A stretch of 33,890 bases of DNA from Arcanobacterium buesumense (GCF_012563545.1 NZ_CP050804.1:1907285-1941174), one strand, 5' to 3'; numbered from the stretch's first letter, positions 18,084 to 27,029 are shown. Numbers and translations are program-made. The notes: generated by a model not told the origin, from the sequence alone.

Positions 18084-19600
18084 TTACCCTCAATATTGGT
18101 ATCTTCCCACCAGGCAAGCAGACGTTTCGTTGCCTCCTGCGGTCCCAACGGGCCTTCCTCCATACGTAACTCCAACAAGAAGTGATATGCCTGACCAACC
18201 TCAGGACCCGGTTTCAAGCCCAGAAGCTCCATAATCTGCTGGCCGTTAAGATCAGGACGAATCGCATCAACTTCTTCACGCTCTTTAAGCTCAGCAATAC
18301 GCTGCTCTAAATCATCCATACCAGCAGCCAACCAGCGAGCTTTCCGCTTATTACCCGTCGTCACATCGGCACGTGTCAAGCGATTCAACCGTTCAAGCTG
18401 ATCTCCCGCATCCGTCACATACCGGCGAACCGCCGAATCAGACCAACGCTGCTCACCATATCCATGAAAACGCAAATGAAGCTCAACGAGCCGAGCAACT
18501 GCCTTCGTCGTCGCCTTATCAAAACGCAAAGCCTTCATTCGCTTAGCTGCCATCCGTGCGCCCACAATATCGTGCGCATGGAAAGTTACCGTGCCATCTG
18601 GCTCATAGCGGCGAGTAGCTGGCTTGCCAATATCATGCATAATAGCCGCAAAACGCAAAATAAAATCAGGAGCTGGTACTGGTCCTTCTTCATCCGTTTC
18701 TAACGCCATCGCCTGATCCAAAACTGTTAGCGTGTGCGTGTAAACATCCTTATGCCGACCATGCTCATCAACGGTATCGCGTAAATTCGCCAACTCCGGG
18801 AAAACCACATCAGCCACCCCGGTCTGCACCAACAGCTCCAAACCCTGGCGTGGGAACGGCGAAATAATCAATCGATGAAGTTCTGCCTGAATACGTTCAA
18901 CTGAAACAATCTCCAAACGCGACGCCATATCTGACATCGCCGCACGCACATCATCAGCAACCGTAAAACCAAGCTGGGCAGCAAAGCGCGCCGCACGCAT
19001 AATACGCAAGGGATCATCGTCGAAACTCTGACGGGCACTAACCGGGGTGCGCAATACTCCAGCAATCAAGTCATCTAAACCACCCGTCGTATCGGCTAGC
19101 TCCAATGACGGCAACCGAACAGCCATGGCATTTACCGTAAAATCACGACGCGTCACATCGCCTTCTAAAGAGTCCCCATAATGAACACCTGGTTTACGCG
19201 ACCCGGCATCATACTCCTCTGTACGATAAGTTGTGACTTCAACCACAAGGCCATCTCGGGAGGCGCCAATCGTGCCAAAATCTCGGCCAATATCCCAATG
19301 CGCTCCACCCCACGAAGCTAACAACCGCTCCGTCTCATCAGGACGCGCCGACGTCGTGAAATCATAGTCATGAATCGGCAGGCCAAGAAGCGCATCGCGA
19401 ACAGGACCACCTACCATTGCCAATTCATGACCATTACGTGCGAAAATAGAACCTAGTTCCAGAATTGCCGCAGGCAACTCACTCAACCTCTTATGGGCTT
19501 GAGTAAGTAGCCGGGCACGCTGATTAACATCAGTGTCCGTCGTCGTCGTATGAGAATTGAATACAGAATCGCTTAAAGTCACCCTCTTAGGGTGACACAA
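18080..19600 (-). CDS. cca: CCA tRNA nucleotidyltransferase (CCA-adding enzyme)
   Basis: About 506 residues. The nucleotidyltransferase head has GGPVRDALLG at about 64-73 and the metal-binding DYDF at 78-81. The tRNA/NTP-recognition region (FDDDPLRIMRAARFAAQLGF) and an HD domain (IMHDIGKP near 319, with VELHLRFHGYG) follow. It builds or repairs the 3' CCA end of tRNAs; the orthologue in mycobacteria is called PcnA. The start is uncertain: TTG at 19600 is the outermost, GTG at 19582 is another, and neither has a good ribosome-binding site. The first 30 residues are not conserved-looking. It is followed by the MFS gene with an ATGA overlap and is divergent from the Nudix gene. Confidence 0.94.
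   Translation of the reverse strand: MCHPKRVTLSDSVFNSHTTTTDTDVNQRARLLTQAHKRLSELPAAILELGSIFARNGHELAMVGGPVRDALLGLPIHDYDFTTSARPDETERLLASWGGAHWDIGRDFGTIGASRDGLVVEVTTYRTEEYDAGSRKPGVHYGDSLEGDVTRRDFTVNAMAVRLPSLELADTTGGLDDLIAGVLRTPVSARQSFDDDPLRIMRAARFAAQLGFTVADDVRAAMSDMASRLEIVSVERIQAELHRLIISPFPRQGLELLVQTGVADVVFPELANLRDTVDEHGRHKDVYTHTLTVLDQAMALETDEEGPVPAPDFILRFAAIMHDIGKPATRRYEPDGTVTFHAHDIVGARMAAKRMKALRFDKATTKAVARLVELHLRFHGYGEQRWSDSAVRRYVTDAGDQLERLNRLTRADVTTGNKRKARWLAAGMDDLEQRIAELKEREEVDAIRPDLNGQQIMELLGLKPGPEVGQAYHFLLELRMEEGPLGPQEATKRLLAWWEDTNIEGK
19578..19596. promoter_or_regulatory. Inverted repeat at the divergent cca/Nudix start region
   Basis: Perfect 8-bp arms GTCACCCT and AGGGTGAC with a CTT spacer. 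It lies across the possible start codons of cca and about 50 bases before the Nudix ATG. It could be an operator or a hairpin masking the cca start; no known regulator site is recognised. Confidence 0.35.
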
Positions 19601-19644
19601 AAGGCGCTCTCAAGCATATTCTCAGCGACTGTGAAGTAGAAGTT

Positions 19645-20154
19645 ATGTCGCGAAAATATCCGGCTCCGCCGCCAAACGGACCGCGCCGAACCCACTCAGC
19701 GCGGCGTGCACCCCTGCCCATAGTGAACGAAACCTCCGCCGGGGGAGTCATTGTATCCGTACGTGAAGGACGTGCATATATCGCCGTTATCGCACGCCGA
19801 AACCGAGCCGGGCGCCTCGAATGGTGCCTTCCAAAAGGACACCTTGAAGGAACCGAAACTGCCGAACAAGCAGCCGTTCGCGAAGTGAGTGAAGAAACCG
19901 GAATCACCGGACGTGTTTTACGCCACCTTGCCTCTATCGACTACTGGTTCTCTGGCCATGATCGCCGAGTACACAAAGTCGTCCATCATTTCCTTCTCGA
20001 AGCCCTCCACGGCACACTTACCGTAGAAAACGATCCAGACCACGAAGCCGAACTCGTCGAATGGGTACGCATGGACCGTGTCACCAACCGTCTTGCCTAC
20101 CCCAACGAACGGCGCATCGTCAGCATTGCACGCGAACTCCTGGAGAAAAAATGA
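19645..20154 (+). CDS. Nudix hydrolase, MutT4-like
   Basis: 169 residues. The Nudix box is complete at about 65-87: G-x5-E-x7-REVxEExGI (GHLEGTETAEQAAVRE, then VSEETGI). These enzymes hydrolyse nucleoside diphosphates linked to another moiety, here possibly damaged nucleotides. The gene sits at the same place as mycobacterial mutT4, between the CCA-adding enzyme and the DUF6049 gene. The N-terminal 25 residues are Pro/Arg-rich and probably disordered. Its stop overlaps the next start (ATGA at 20151-20154), so it is coupled to the DUF6049 gene. Confidence 0.93.
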   Translation: MSRKYPAPPPNGPRRTHSARRAPLPIVNETSAGGVIVSVREGRAYIAVIARRNRAGRLEWCLPKGHLEGTETAEQAAVREVSEETGITGRVLRHLASIDYWFSGHDRRVHKVVHHFLLEALHGTLTVENDPDHEAELVEWVRMDRVTNRLAYPNERRIVSIARELLEKK

Positions 20155-22199
20155 AAAACCGCATCATCAGGGGCACCCTCGCCGTCTTTCTCTCCCTCGC
20201 CCCGCTCACCGCATGGGACACGGTCCTCACCGCGAGTGCACAAACACTACCTACCACTTTCAGCGGACAAGACCAAGACGCCAATCAAGCCCATATCGTC
20301 ATTGACTCAGTTGGCGAACCCACTCTTGCCCCCGGCAAAGATCTCACTTTGAACCTCACCATCACTAACCCTGGCAGCGAACCATTGGCGATCAACGCAT
20401 TAAATATCCGCGCCCAAGTATGGCCTGCTACCAACCCAGCCCAGGTAGCAGCATGGATGGGTGGAGATCTTTATGGTTACCAGCTACGTCACACCAATAC
20501 TGACCTGGTTATCCCAGCAGGGCAAAGCACTAGTCAAACATTAACCGTACCTCGTGACGATATTTCGTGGAAGAACACCACCTATTTTTGGGGTCCTCGC
20601 GGAATCGCTGTTGACGCAATCACGAGTGATGGTTCTGTTCTCACCGATCGGTCCTACCTCGTCGTCACTCCCGATACTGAGCTACCACGTAGCCAATTCA
20701 CGGCCGTCGTTCCAGTTGTTAATAACCTACCGGCTTCTCCGGCAACTCCGTACGAGTTAATCACCCGTACGCTGGATAAAACTGAAAATCCAGCGTCCGC
20801 CGATCACACGGACGGGGAAGCATCTGACCCTAAGGCCCTTCTGAGCCAATGGGATTTTCCTGGTATCTCACTCTTTAGTGACCCAAAAATCAGCCTTGCT
20901 ACACCGGTGAAAAACGCCGAAATACATACTTTGCCTGCTTATGACGCCGATTTACCTGCCTTCGTTCATGCCAACGCCGAAGATCACATAGCTAACTATC
21001 TCTCTTCGGCGAAAGCTGATGTTTGGTTCACTGAGGAACTTACCGATATCGCTACTCTTCGGGCGGTTCGCGCTGCTGGAATGAGTAGCACTATCATTCC
21101 AGATTCTCAGCTCACTCCTATCGGAGCGCAGATCTTTACTGACCACGCACATACCAGTGTTGATATTGACGGTAACTCGATGCCAATACTCACCGCTAAC
21201 TCCACATTATCGGACGCAGTCAATGGCACACTCACGCACGATGAGGACACAATCACGCTGGACCGTCTCGATCGTCAGCAAGTCTCTCTTGCCCTCTCCG
21301 CAATTTTGTACCGCCAACAACCACACGATCAACGCGGCGTCGTCGTCATCACAAAACGAGGAATGATCACTGGTGCTGACGCAGAACAAACCCGGCAAAC
21401 ACTGACCTCACTCACTCAAGCACCTTGGAACGAAGCAAGTAGCGTCAACTCACTTCTCGCCTCACGCCAGGTCGATTTCAACTACGAAGCAATGCCAGAG
21501 AACCAGCCTTCACCTGGCGAATTTACCGACGAAGAACTCACGCACTATAACGAAACCCTGAACAAACTTCATCATTTTGCCGCAATATTCCCGCAAAATG
21601 ATGAACTTGATACCACACTCGCTAACCACGCTAACGCTTTCTTTTCTACCAGTTGGCGTCACACCCCCGAAGCACGTGCCGCCTATGCAGCCGCATTGAA
21701 TACTATCGATACCAGTGCACTTAAGGTCGAAACGTCATCAACAATTAACCTTATTTCTGAAAGTTCTTCCCTCCCCATTCACGTTACGAACACCTACGAC
21801 TATCCCGTAAATGTCACGGTCACACTCACAGCACCTGATAGACGACTACACGCACTTGAACCTGCTAACGCCACGATTCCAGCACACAGCACAACTCACG
21901 TGACGATACCCGTTGAAGCTTGGGGATCAGGCAATCTTGACGTAGACGTTGCAATAACTGACTCCAGTGGTCTCACGCTTGGAAAATCTTCCACAGTTCA
22001 TGTACGGGTACGCGCTAACTGGGAAAATACCGGCACAGTTGTTGTTGCTCTCCTTATCGGCACGCTATTCATCTTCGGTGTTATCAAATCTATTCGTAAT
22101 GGACGACGTTCCGAACCGGTTGATCCACAACTTGCTAGCCACGCCATCCACCAAGCTTCTGCCACTGCTAGCAAGCCACTTTCCCAGAACTCAGAGTAG
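20151..22199 (+). CDS. DUF6049 family secreted, membrane-anchored protein
   Basis: 682 residues when started at ATG 20151. This start gives a good signal peptide (MKNRIIRGTLAVFLSLAPL..., cleavage near ASA-QT at about 31) and a GGAG site upstream. A longer in-frame start at 20061 lies inside the Nudix gene and is not credible. The extracellular part includes a beta-rich domain (LTLNLTITNPGSEPLAINAL), a central region, and a late beta-sandwich (about 535-620). One membrane helix (about 628-648) precedes a short basic tail. The position matches mycobacterial Rv3909, a conserved envelope protein of unknown function normally followed by MurJ; here the pseudokinase comes next. Confidence 0.85.
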   Translation: MKNRIIRGTLAVFLSLAPLTAWDTVLTASAQTLPTTFSGQDQDANQAHIVIDSVGEPTLAPGKDLTLNLTITNPGSEPLAINALNIRAQVWPATNPAQVAAWMGGDLYGYQLRHTNTDLVIPAGQSTSQTLTVPRDDISWKNTTYFWGPRGIAVDAITSDGSVLTDRSYLVVTPDTELPRSQFTAVVPVVNNLPASPATPYELITRTLDKTENPASADHTDGEASDPKALLSQWDFPGISLFSDPKISLATPVKNAEIHTLPAYDADLPAFVHANAEDHIANYLSSAKADVWFTEELTDIATLRAVRAAGMSSTIIPDSQLTPIGAQIFTDHAHTSVDIDGNSMPILTANSTLSDAVNGTLTHDEDTITLDRLDRQQVSLALSAILYRQQPHDQRGVVVITKRGMITGADAEQTRQTLTSLTQAPWNEASSVNSLLASRQVDFNYEAMPENQPSPGEFTDEELTHYNETLNKLHHFAAIFPQNDELDTTLANHANAFFSTSWRHTPEARAAYAAALNTIDTSALKVETSSTINLISESSSLPIHVTNTYDYPVNVTVTLTAPDRRLHALEPANATIPAHSTTHVTIPVEAWGSGNLDVDVAITDSSGLTLGKSSTVHVRVRANWENTGTVVVALLIGTLFIFGVIKSIRNGRRSEPVDPQLASHAIHQASATASKPLSQNSE

Positions 22200-22203
22200 A
22201 CTT

Positions 22204-22234
22204 TTGACTATTAATATTTATTTATCGTTATATC
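22204..22234 (+). promoter_or_regulatory. Possible promoter of the pseudokinase gene
   Basis: TTGACT at 22204-22209 and TATATC at 22229-22234 with a 19-base spacer, in the 53-bp gap before the pseudokinase. A GAGGAGA ribosome-binding site follows at 22241-22247. This suggests the gene can be transcribed apart from DUF6049. Confidence 0.4.
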
Positions 22235-22252
22235 TATGACGAGGAGAGATTT

Positions 22253-24334
22253 GTGAGCACGTCTTACGCCCACACCGGTCAACTCATCGCTGATCGTTTT
22301 GAACTCATGCATCCCGCCTCTGCACGCTCAGAGTTTCCGCACACGTCAGTGTGGATAGCTCGAGACACTGCGCGTTCTGTTCAGCTTCGTGCCCTTGTCA
22401 TTGATCCCGATTTCCCTGGCGCAGAAGCAGCTCTTGATGCTGCCCGGCGCACGTCCTACCTTCATAATGGTGGCGATGCTGCCGCAACCATGGTTTCCAC
22501 AATTGCCGTTGTTGGCCGGGAAAATGAACATGCCATCTTCACTGAGCTTCCCCCTGGCCGTCCTCTTTCTGACTTTTTAGCCGATAAACCAATTAATCCT
22601 GACCTCGTCCGCTCTGTTATCGGAGAGGTCACCTCAGCTATCAACACCGTTCGCCATCAAGGGATTCGTCATCTGGCACTTAGCCCGCACGATGTTTTTA
22701 TTACCGACGCCGGCAATATCGTCATTGATGGATACGGCGTAAAAGCAGCGTTGCATAACATCCCATTAGATACTGAATCTGCTGAACTTGATAAGCGTGA
22801 AACTACTGGAATCGTGTTGTTATTGGCAGCAATGCTACTTGGCCGGGACGTTTCACGTGAAACTTTCGACGACGTCGATACGCACCTTATCGATGAGGCT
22901 AGCGCCCTGCCAAACCTACCGGCAGAGTTTACTGAACTATTTGACGACGTGCGCCAAAGTTCTGCGCCACAGTCCCCCAGCGAGCTTCTTTTACAACTCG
23001 TTCCATGGAATGATATTGACACATCTGGCTTAGCCCTTTTCGCACCCACACTCCCAGAATCTTTTCTCGATGCTGACCGGACAACTGATGAACCACTGGG
23101 AGATTTCTCCAATGCGGTGTTCCCAAAAGTTTTCGAGGGTGAATCAGATGATGATCTGGAACAGGATCTTGCTGATGTCTCATCTGGCGATACAGCCGAT
23201 GAGGCTGACGATGAGGCTGACGCCTCAGATTCCTCTGACATAGAACTCTTAGAGGATCAAACCGATGAGGAAGAATTCGACGATGAAAACCTTGTCGTCG
23301 AAAAAAGCCCGGTTCTGCCAGCACAAACACCCGAAGAAGCTGCCCAAAAAGTCACTGAACTTCTCGAACTAGATGACCAAGAGAGCCAATTGCCAACCAC
23401 CCAGTGGCCTAAAGTTAGTTCACTGCCCACAGAATCCGTAGAGCTCAGCGATCCTGCCGAGGAAAATGAAAACGATGACCTCGCCGAATCCGATGACTTC
23501 GTAGAGCCAGCTGAGCTTGCTGAACCGGCAGAACCTATCAAATTAAAAATAGCGGTCCTGCCAGAAGACGATACTTCTGCTACTGCTAGCTTCCTTCCTG
23601 CCGGCACAGAATCCACCTCTAAGATCCCACGATTAGTCGGTTCAAACTGGCAACAATCCTTTACCCGAATAATCCAAAAAGTATCAGCTCCTTTCAAAAA
23701 CACGGAAGCTGATACTAAAGAACAAAATTCTGATTCATTCGACTCATCGCACTTCATCATCATTTTCCTTATCGCAGGCATCATGCTTGCTGCATTTTTC
23801 GGATTCGCCGGACTTTTCAAACCATTACGTGATGTAGAGGTGACACCACCAAAACCACACACACATAGCAATACATCCGAAGAAGTTCCGATGCCTGTTC
23901 CACACATTGCATCAGCAGAGCTTATCGACCCGGATACTGCCAATGTTGCACTAGATAGTGGCGTGCCAAATTCACCAGAAGGTATTCCACTCACCATCGA
24001 TGCAGACCCTGCAACTAGCTGGGAATCCTGGTATTTCAAAGATCCTGGAATGGGAGATGTATCCGGAATCGGAATCCACCTCACGCTGACTGAAGAAACC
24101 CGAGTATCACGGATGGTCTTGGCGATTGCTGGCTCTGGTGGCAATGTACAAATCAAAACTGGTGCCGATCCAGCTCAAGGTGAACTCCTCTATGAGGGGC
24201 CTGTCAACGAAACTACAACTATCGATTTCGAACAACACCCAGTCACCCAAGACCTTCTCATCTGGTTTACTGAACTGCCAGTTGATCACACCGGTGCCAA
24301 CCGTATTTCCCTCGCTGAGATTTCAGTGGAATAA
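22253..24334 (+). CDS. Membrane pseudokinase with extracellular discoidin-like domain (C-terminal half of mycobacterial MviN-like proteins)
   Basis: 693 residues from GTG with GAGGAGA upstream. Residues about 1-255 follow a Ser/Thr-kinase fold but have lost the active residues. No glycine loop or VAxK lysine is seen (QLRALVID); the HRDxKxxN loop reads HLALSPHDV (about 139-147); and DFG reads DGYG (about 159-162). A long acidic linker (about 260-480, rich in DDEADASD and AEPAEP) is followed by one membrane helix (about 501-523) and an outer domain of about 555-693 (PLTIDADPATSWESW...), like a discoidin/sugar-binding fold. In M. tuberculosis the same arrangement is the C-terminal half of the MurJ homologue MviN, whose pseudokinase recruits FhaA after phosphorylation by PknB. 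Here no MurJ part is attached. A parS core lies within codons 199-204. Confidence 0.8.
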   Translation: MSTSYAHTGQLIADRFELMHPASARSEFPHTSVWIARDTARSVQLRALVIDPDFPGAEAALDAARRTSYLHNGGDAAATMVSTIAVVGRENEHAIFTELPPGRPLSDFLADKPINPDLVRSVIGEVTSAINTVRHQGIRHLALSPHDVFITDAGNIVIDGYGVKAALHNIPLDTESAELDKRETTGIVLLLAAMLLGRDVSRETFDDVDTHLIDEASALPNLPAEFTELFDDVRQSSAPQSPSELLLQLVPWNDIDTSGLALFAPTLPESFLDADRTTDEPLGDFSNAVFPKVFEGESDDDLEQDLADVSSGDTADEADDEADASDSSDIELLEDQTDEEEFDDENLVVEKSPVLPAQTPEEAAQKVTELLELDDQESQLPTTQWPKVSSLPTESVELSDPAEENENDDLAESDDFVEPAELAEPAEPIKLKIAVLPEDDTSATASFLPAGTESTSKIPRLVGSNWQQSFTRIIQKVSAPFKNTEADTKEQNSDSFDSSHFIIIFLIAGIMLAAFFGFAGLFKPLRDVEVTPPKPHTHSNTSEEVPMPVPHIASAELIDPDTANVALDSGVPNSPEGIPLTIDADPATSWESWYFKDPGMGDVSGIGIHLTLTEETRVSRMVLAIAGSGGNVQIKTGADPAQGELLYEGPVNETTTIDFEQHPVTQDLLIWFTELPVDHTGANRISLAEISVE
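22849..22864. other. parS-like site inside the pseudokinase gene
   Basis: CGTTTCACGTGAAACT contains the perfect 14-bp core GTTTCACGTGAAAC (22850-22863) of the parS consensus TGTTTCACGTGAAACA; only the two outer bases differ. Its codons read VSRET. It is about 4.3 kb from parB and would extend the ParB-loaded region away from the main cluster. Confidence 0.7.
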
Positions 24335-24344
24335 TACAACATAG

Positions 24345-24374
24345 TTGCAACGTTTCATACACGACAACTATTTA
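24345..24374 (+). promoter_or_regulatory. Possible promoter of trxB
   Basis: TTGCAA (24345-24350) and TATTTA (24369-24374), spacer 18. The match is weak, but the region is non-coding and lies just before the trxB ribosome-binding site. Confidence 0.3.
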
Positions 24375-24401
24375 TCTATGACAATTATTGAAGAGGTATT
24401 C

Positions 24402-25349
24402 ATGAGCACTGTCCACGACGTCATTATTGTTGGCTCTGGCCCTGCTGGATGGACCGCAGCCACATACACTGGGCGCGCAGGTCTTTCCCCAATCGTTCTC
24501 GCTGGAAGCCTCGAAGCCGGCGGCGCCCTCATGAACACAACCGAGGTTGAAAACTTTCCTGGCTGGCCAGAACCTATCCTCGGTCCAGAACTCATGATGC
24601 GTATGCAACAACAGGCCGAACGTTTTGGCGCACAAGTCCGCTATGAAGACGCCATCTCATTCGATTTTTCATCAGAAATTAAGACCGTTACTACTGATGA
24701 TGCAACTTATCAGGCAAAAACTGTTATCTTAGCACTCGGTTCTGAATACCGTAAGCTCGGCCTTGAAGGCGAAACAACTTATTCCGGTAAGGGTGTTTCA
24801 TTCTGTGCTACTTGCGATGGTTTCTTCTTCAAAGGTAAAGAAATTGCTGTTGTTGGTGGTGGAGATTCCGCTGTTACCGAAGCTATTTTCCTTTCACGGT
24901 TTGGTTCAACTGTTCATCTCATTCACCGCCGTGACGAATTGCGTGCTTCGAAAGTCATGGCTCAGCGCATCGAAGATATTGACAATATTAAAGTTCATTG
25001 GAATTCAAAAGTTACAGAGATCAATGGCGCCGGCGGACTTGAATCTTTAACATTAGAAGACACCGTTACCGGAGCTACATCAAACCTTCCCGTTTCCGGC
25101 ATGTTCGTTGCTATCGGTCACGATCCACGTACCAGAGTACTTCAAGGACAGGTTGAGTGTGACAGCCATGGGTATATCATTGTTGATTCCCCATCAGCCA
25201 AGACCTCAGTTCCTGGCGTTTTCGCATGTGGTGATGTTGTCGATTCAACATACCAGCAAGCAGTAACCGCCGCTGGCAGTGGCTGTGTCGCTGCGCTTGA
25301 CGCTGAAGCCTACCTCATCAATATGGAGGCTGAAGCAGGACAGAACTGA
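24402..25349 (+). CDS. trxB: Thioredoxin-disulfide reductase
   Basis: 315 residues from ATG 24402, which has GAAGAGG at 24390-24396 and places the FAD-binding GSGPAGWTAA motif at its usual distance from the N-terminus (about 11-20). An upstream TTG would add 19 unrelated residues. The redox-active CATC is at 135-138, the NADPH-binding VVGGGDSAVTEA near 150, and the FAD-binding GVFACGDVVD near 280. It reduces thioredoxin with NADPH. The stop TGA shares its last base with the ATG of the broken thioredoxin gene that follows (TGATG), so the two were once coupled. Confidence 0.98.
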   Translation: MSTVHDVIIVGSGPAGWTAATYTGRAGLSPIVLAGSLEAGGALMNTTEVENFPGWPEPILGPELMMRMQQQAERFGAQVRYEDAISFDFSSEIKTVTTDDATYQAKTVILALGSEYRKLGLEGETTYSGKGVSFCATCDGFFFKGKEIAVVGGGDSAVTEAIFLSRFGSTVHLIHRRDELRASKVMAQRIEDIDNIKVHWNSKVTEINGAGGLESLTLEDTVTGATSNLPVSGMFVAIGHDPRTRVLQGQVECDSHGYIIVDSPSAKTSVPGVFACGDVVDSTYQQAVTAAGSGCVAALDAEAYLINMEAEAGQN

Positions 25350-25703
25350 TGGATACGAGCGACTCAGGGATTATTTTTCGGTATTTTACTAGCTCTTGGT
25401 CACCTATTTGCACCTAGATATGTAGAATCTTCGGTGAATTTTCTTTTGACATCGCTCGCCACATATCACAGGACTTACCTGAGTTATCAGGAACACCGTA
25501 TGAATCGGTTATTGTTGACATTAACTATAAACCGATAATTACGAATACTCACGGTATAACACATGTTCCAACAATTCAATTATCAGTTAATCGCCAGGAC
25601 CTCACGACTCTTGTGGGAGCAAGATCAAAACTGGCATTGCGCACCGAGATATTCGATGCGTTAGAGATGCACTGCAGAAAAGCAGAGCAACAAAGGAGTA
25701 GCT
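25349..25703 (+). pseudogene. Thioredoxin-like gene broken by an in-frame TAG, directly after trxB
   Basis: The frame from ATG 25349 reads 22 codons to a TAG at 25415-25417, then stays open for more than 95 codons. The part before the stop contains RYFTSSWSPIC, which lines up with the thioredoxin active site W-C-G-P-C, but the first Cys is Ser. After the stop, VDINYKP, HGITHVPT (cis-Pro loop) and LVGARSK line up without gaps with the C-terminal half of E. coli thioredoxin (the DQNP, YGIRGIPT and VGALSK stretches). No start codon is available just after the stop. The frame closes only at 25775-25777, inside the next gene, so the 3' end has also decayed. A CAG-to-TAG transition would explain the stop. 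trxB followed by a thioredoxin gene is the normal actinobacterial order. Sequencing error or read-through cannot be excluded. Confidence 0.82.
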
Positions 25704-27029
25704 ATGGCAGAACATACGGATGGCAGCACGATAATCCACAACACCGCCGCTGCCGCCGCTGCCGGCGGTCAAGGTGAGCAAACAGGTATTGGGTTCGCTC
25801 CACTCGCTCCGCAAGTTGATGAGGAAATGTGGGGACACGCGTATTCAAGTCGCGCACTCAACACTAAACAATCTGAAACTCGCTCTCTTTTCGCGGTAGC
25901 TAATTGCCCAGAGGTTGTCTCACTTGCTGGCGGCATGCCGAATATCGCCGGTCTCCCACTCGATTTTCTTGCGGATATGACTGCACGTCTTGTGCGTGAA
26001 CGTGGAACACAACTTTTACAATATGGTGGCGGACAAGGTGAACTTGAGCTACGAGAACAAATCGTTCATCTTCTAGAACAAGAAGGCGTACATGCTTCTG
26101 CCGAGCAAATAACTGTGACCACCGGATCACAAGCTGCTCTCGACATTGTCACTCAAGTTCTTGTTAATCCTGGAGACATTATCGTTGCTGAAGCACCATC
26201 TTATGTTGGTGCGCTTGGTGTATTTGCTGCTCATGAAGCAAAAGTAGTTCATGTAGCAATGGACGAACACGGATTAATTCCTGAAGAGCTCGAACGCACT
26301 TTGACTGAACTTGAAGAGCAAGGTAAGCCAGTCAAATTTATCTACACTGTTCCGAATTTCCACAATCCGGGTGGCGTATGTATGGCCATCGAACGCCGCC
26401 CACAAGTTGTTGAGATTGCTCGGCGTCATAAGGTCATCATTTTAGAAGATAATCCTTACGGCATGCTTGGCTTCGATGATCAAACGAATCGTGCACTCTA
26501 TAACTGGAATCCAGATGGCGTGATCTACTTAGGTTCGTTCTCAAAGATTTTCGCCCCGGGTTATCGTGTTGGTTGGGCGCTTGCTAGTGAAGAACTCACA
26601 GCTCGGCTTGTTCTAGCAAATGAAAACGCAGTACTTTCACCAACGAAGGTTGGTCAACTTTCCATTGCAGAATACTTACGTACATACGACTGGTTGGGTC
26701 AAATTAAAGAGTATCGAGCAATGTACTGCGAACGCCGGAACGCTATGAATGCGGCTCTTGAAAAGTATTTACCACAATGTGAATGGACTGTTCCTAGTGG
26801 CGGTTTCTATATGTGGGTAAAACTCCCTCAAGGAATTAATGCTCGAGAAATGCTACCACGCGCTGTGGAGCATGGTGTTGCCTATGTTTCAGGTACTGCA
26901 TTCTATGCCGATGGTCAAGGCTCAGATCATATTCGGCTCTCGTTCTGTTACCCAACACCGGAACAAATTACTGAAGGTGTTCGTCGTCTAGCGCTGACCA
27001 TCGATGAAGAACTGAAGAATTTATCCTAA
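25704..27029 (+). CDS. PLP-dependent aminotransferase (class I/II, LysN/MocR-like fold)
   Basis: 441 residues. AAGGAG lies a few bases before ATG 25704. The N-terminal 50 residues are variable and Ala/Gly-rich. The fold type I landmarks are present: VTTGSQAALDIV, PNFHNPGGV, DNPYGML, and the PLP-binding Lys at about 281 in SFSKIFAPGYRVGW; a C-terminal Arg in IRLSFCYPT binds the substrate carboxylate. It probably transfers amino groups of 2-aminoadipate or branched/aromatic amino acids; the exact substrate is not readable. It has no DNA-binding domain, so it is not a MocR regulator. A strong shared terminator follows. Confidence 0.92.
   Translation: MAEHTDGSTIIHNTAAAAAAGGQGEQTGIGFAPLAPQVDEEMWGHAYSSRALNTKQSETRSLFAVANCPEVVSLAGGMPNIAGLPLDFLADMTARLVRERGTQLLQYGGGQGELELREQIVHLLEQEGVHASAEQITVTTGSQAALDIVTQVLVNPGDIIVAEAPSYVGALGVFAAHEAKVVHVAMDEHGLIPEELERTLTELEEQGKPVKFIYTVPNFHNPGGVCMAIERRPQVVEIARRHKVIILEDNPYGMLGFDDQTNRALYNWNPDGVIYLGSFSKIFAPGYRVGWALASEELTARLVLANENAVLSPTKVGQLSIAEYLRTYDWLGQIKEYRAMYCERRNAMNAALEKYLPQCEWTVPSGGFYMWVKLPQGINAREMLPRAVEHGVAYVSGTAFYADGQGSDHIRLSFCYPTPEQITEGVRRLALTIDEELKNLS

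Noticed and set aside
25415-25417. TAG in the thioredoxin frame read as pyrrolysine or another recoded amino acid
   Set aside because: No recoding element or tRNA is visible, the first active-site Cys is also lost and the 3' end of the frame has run into the next gene; decay is simpler.
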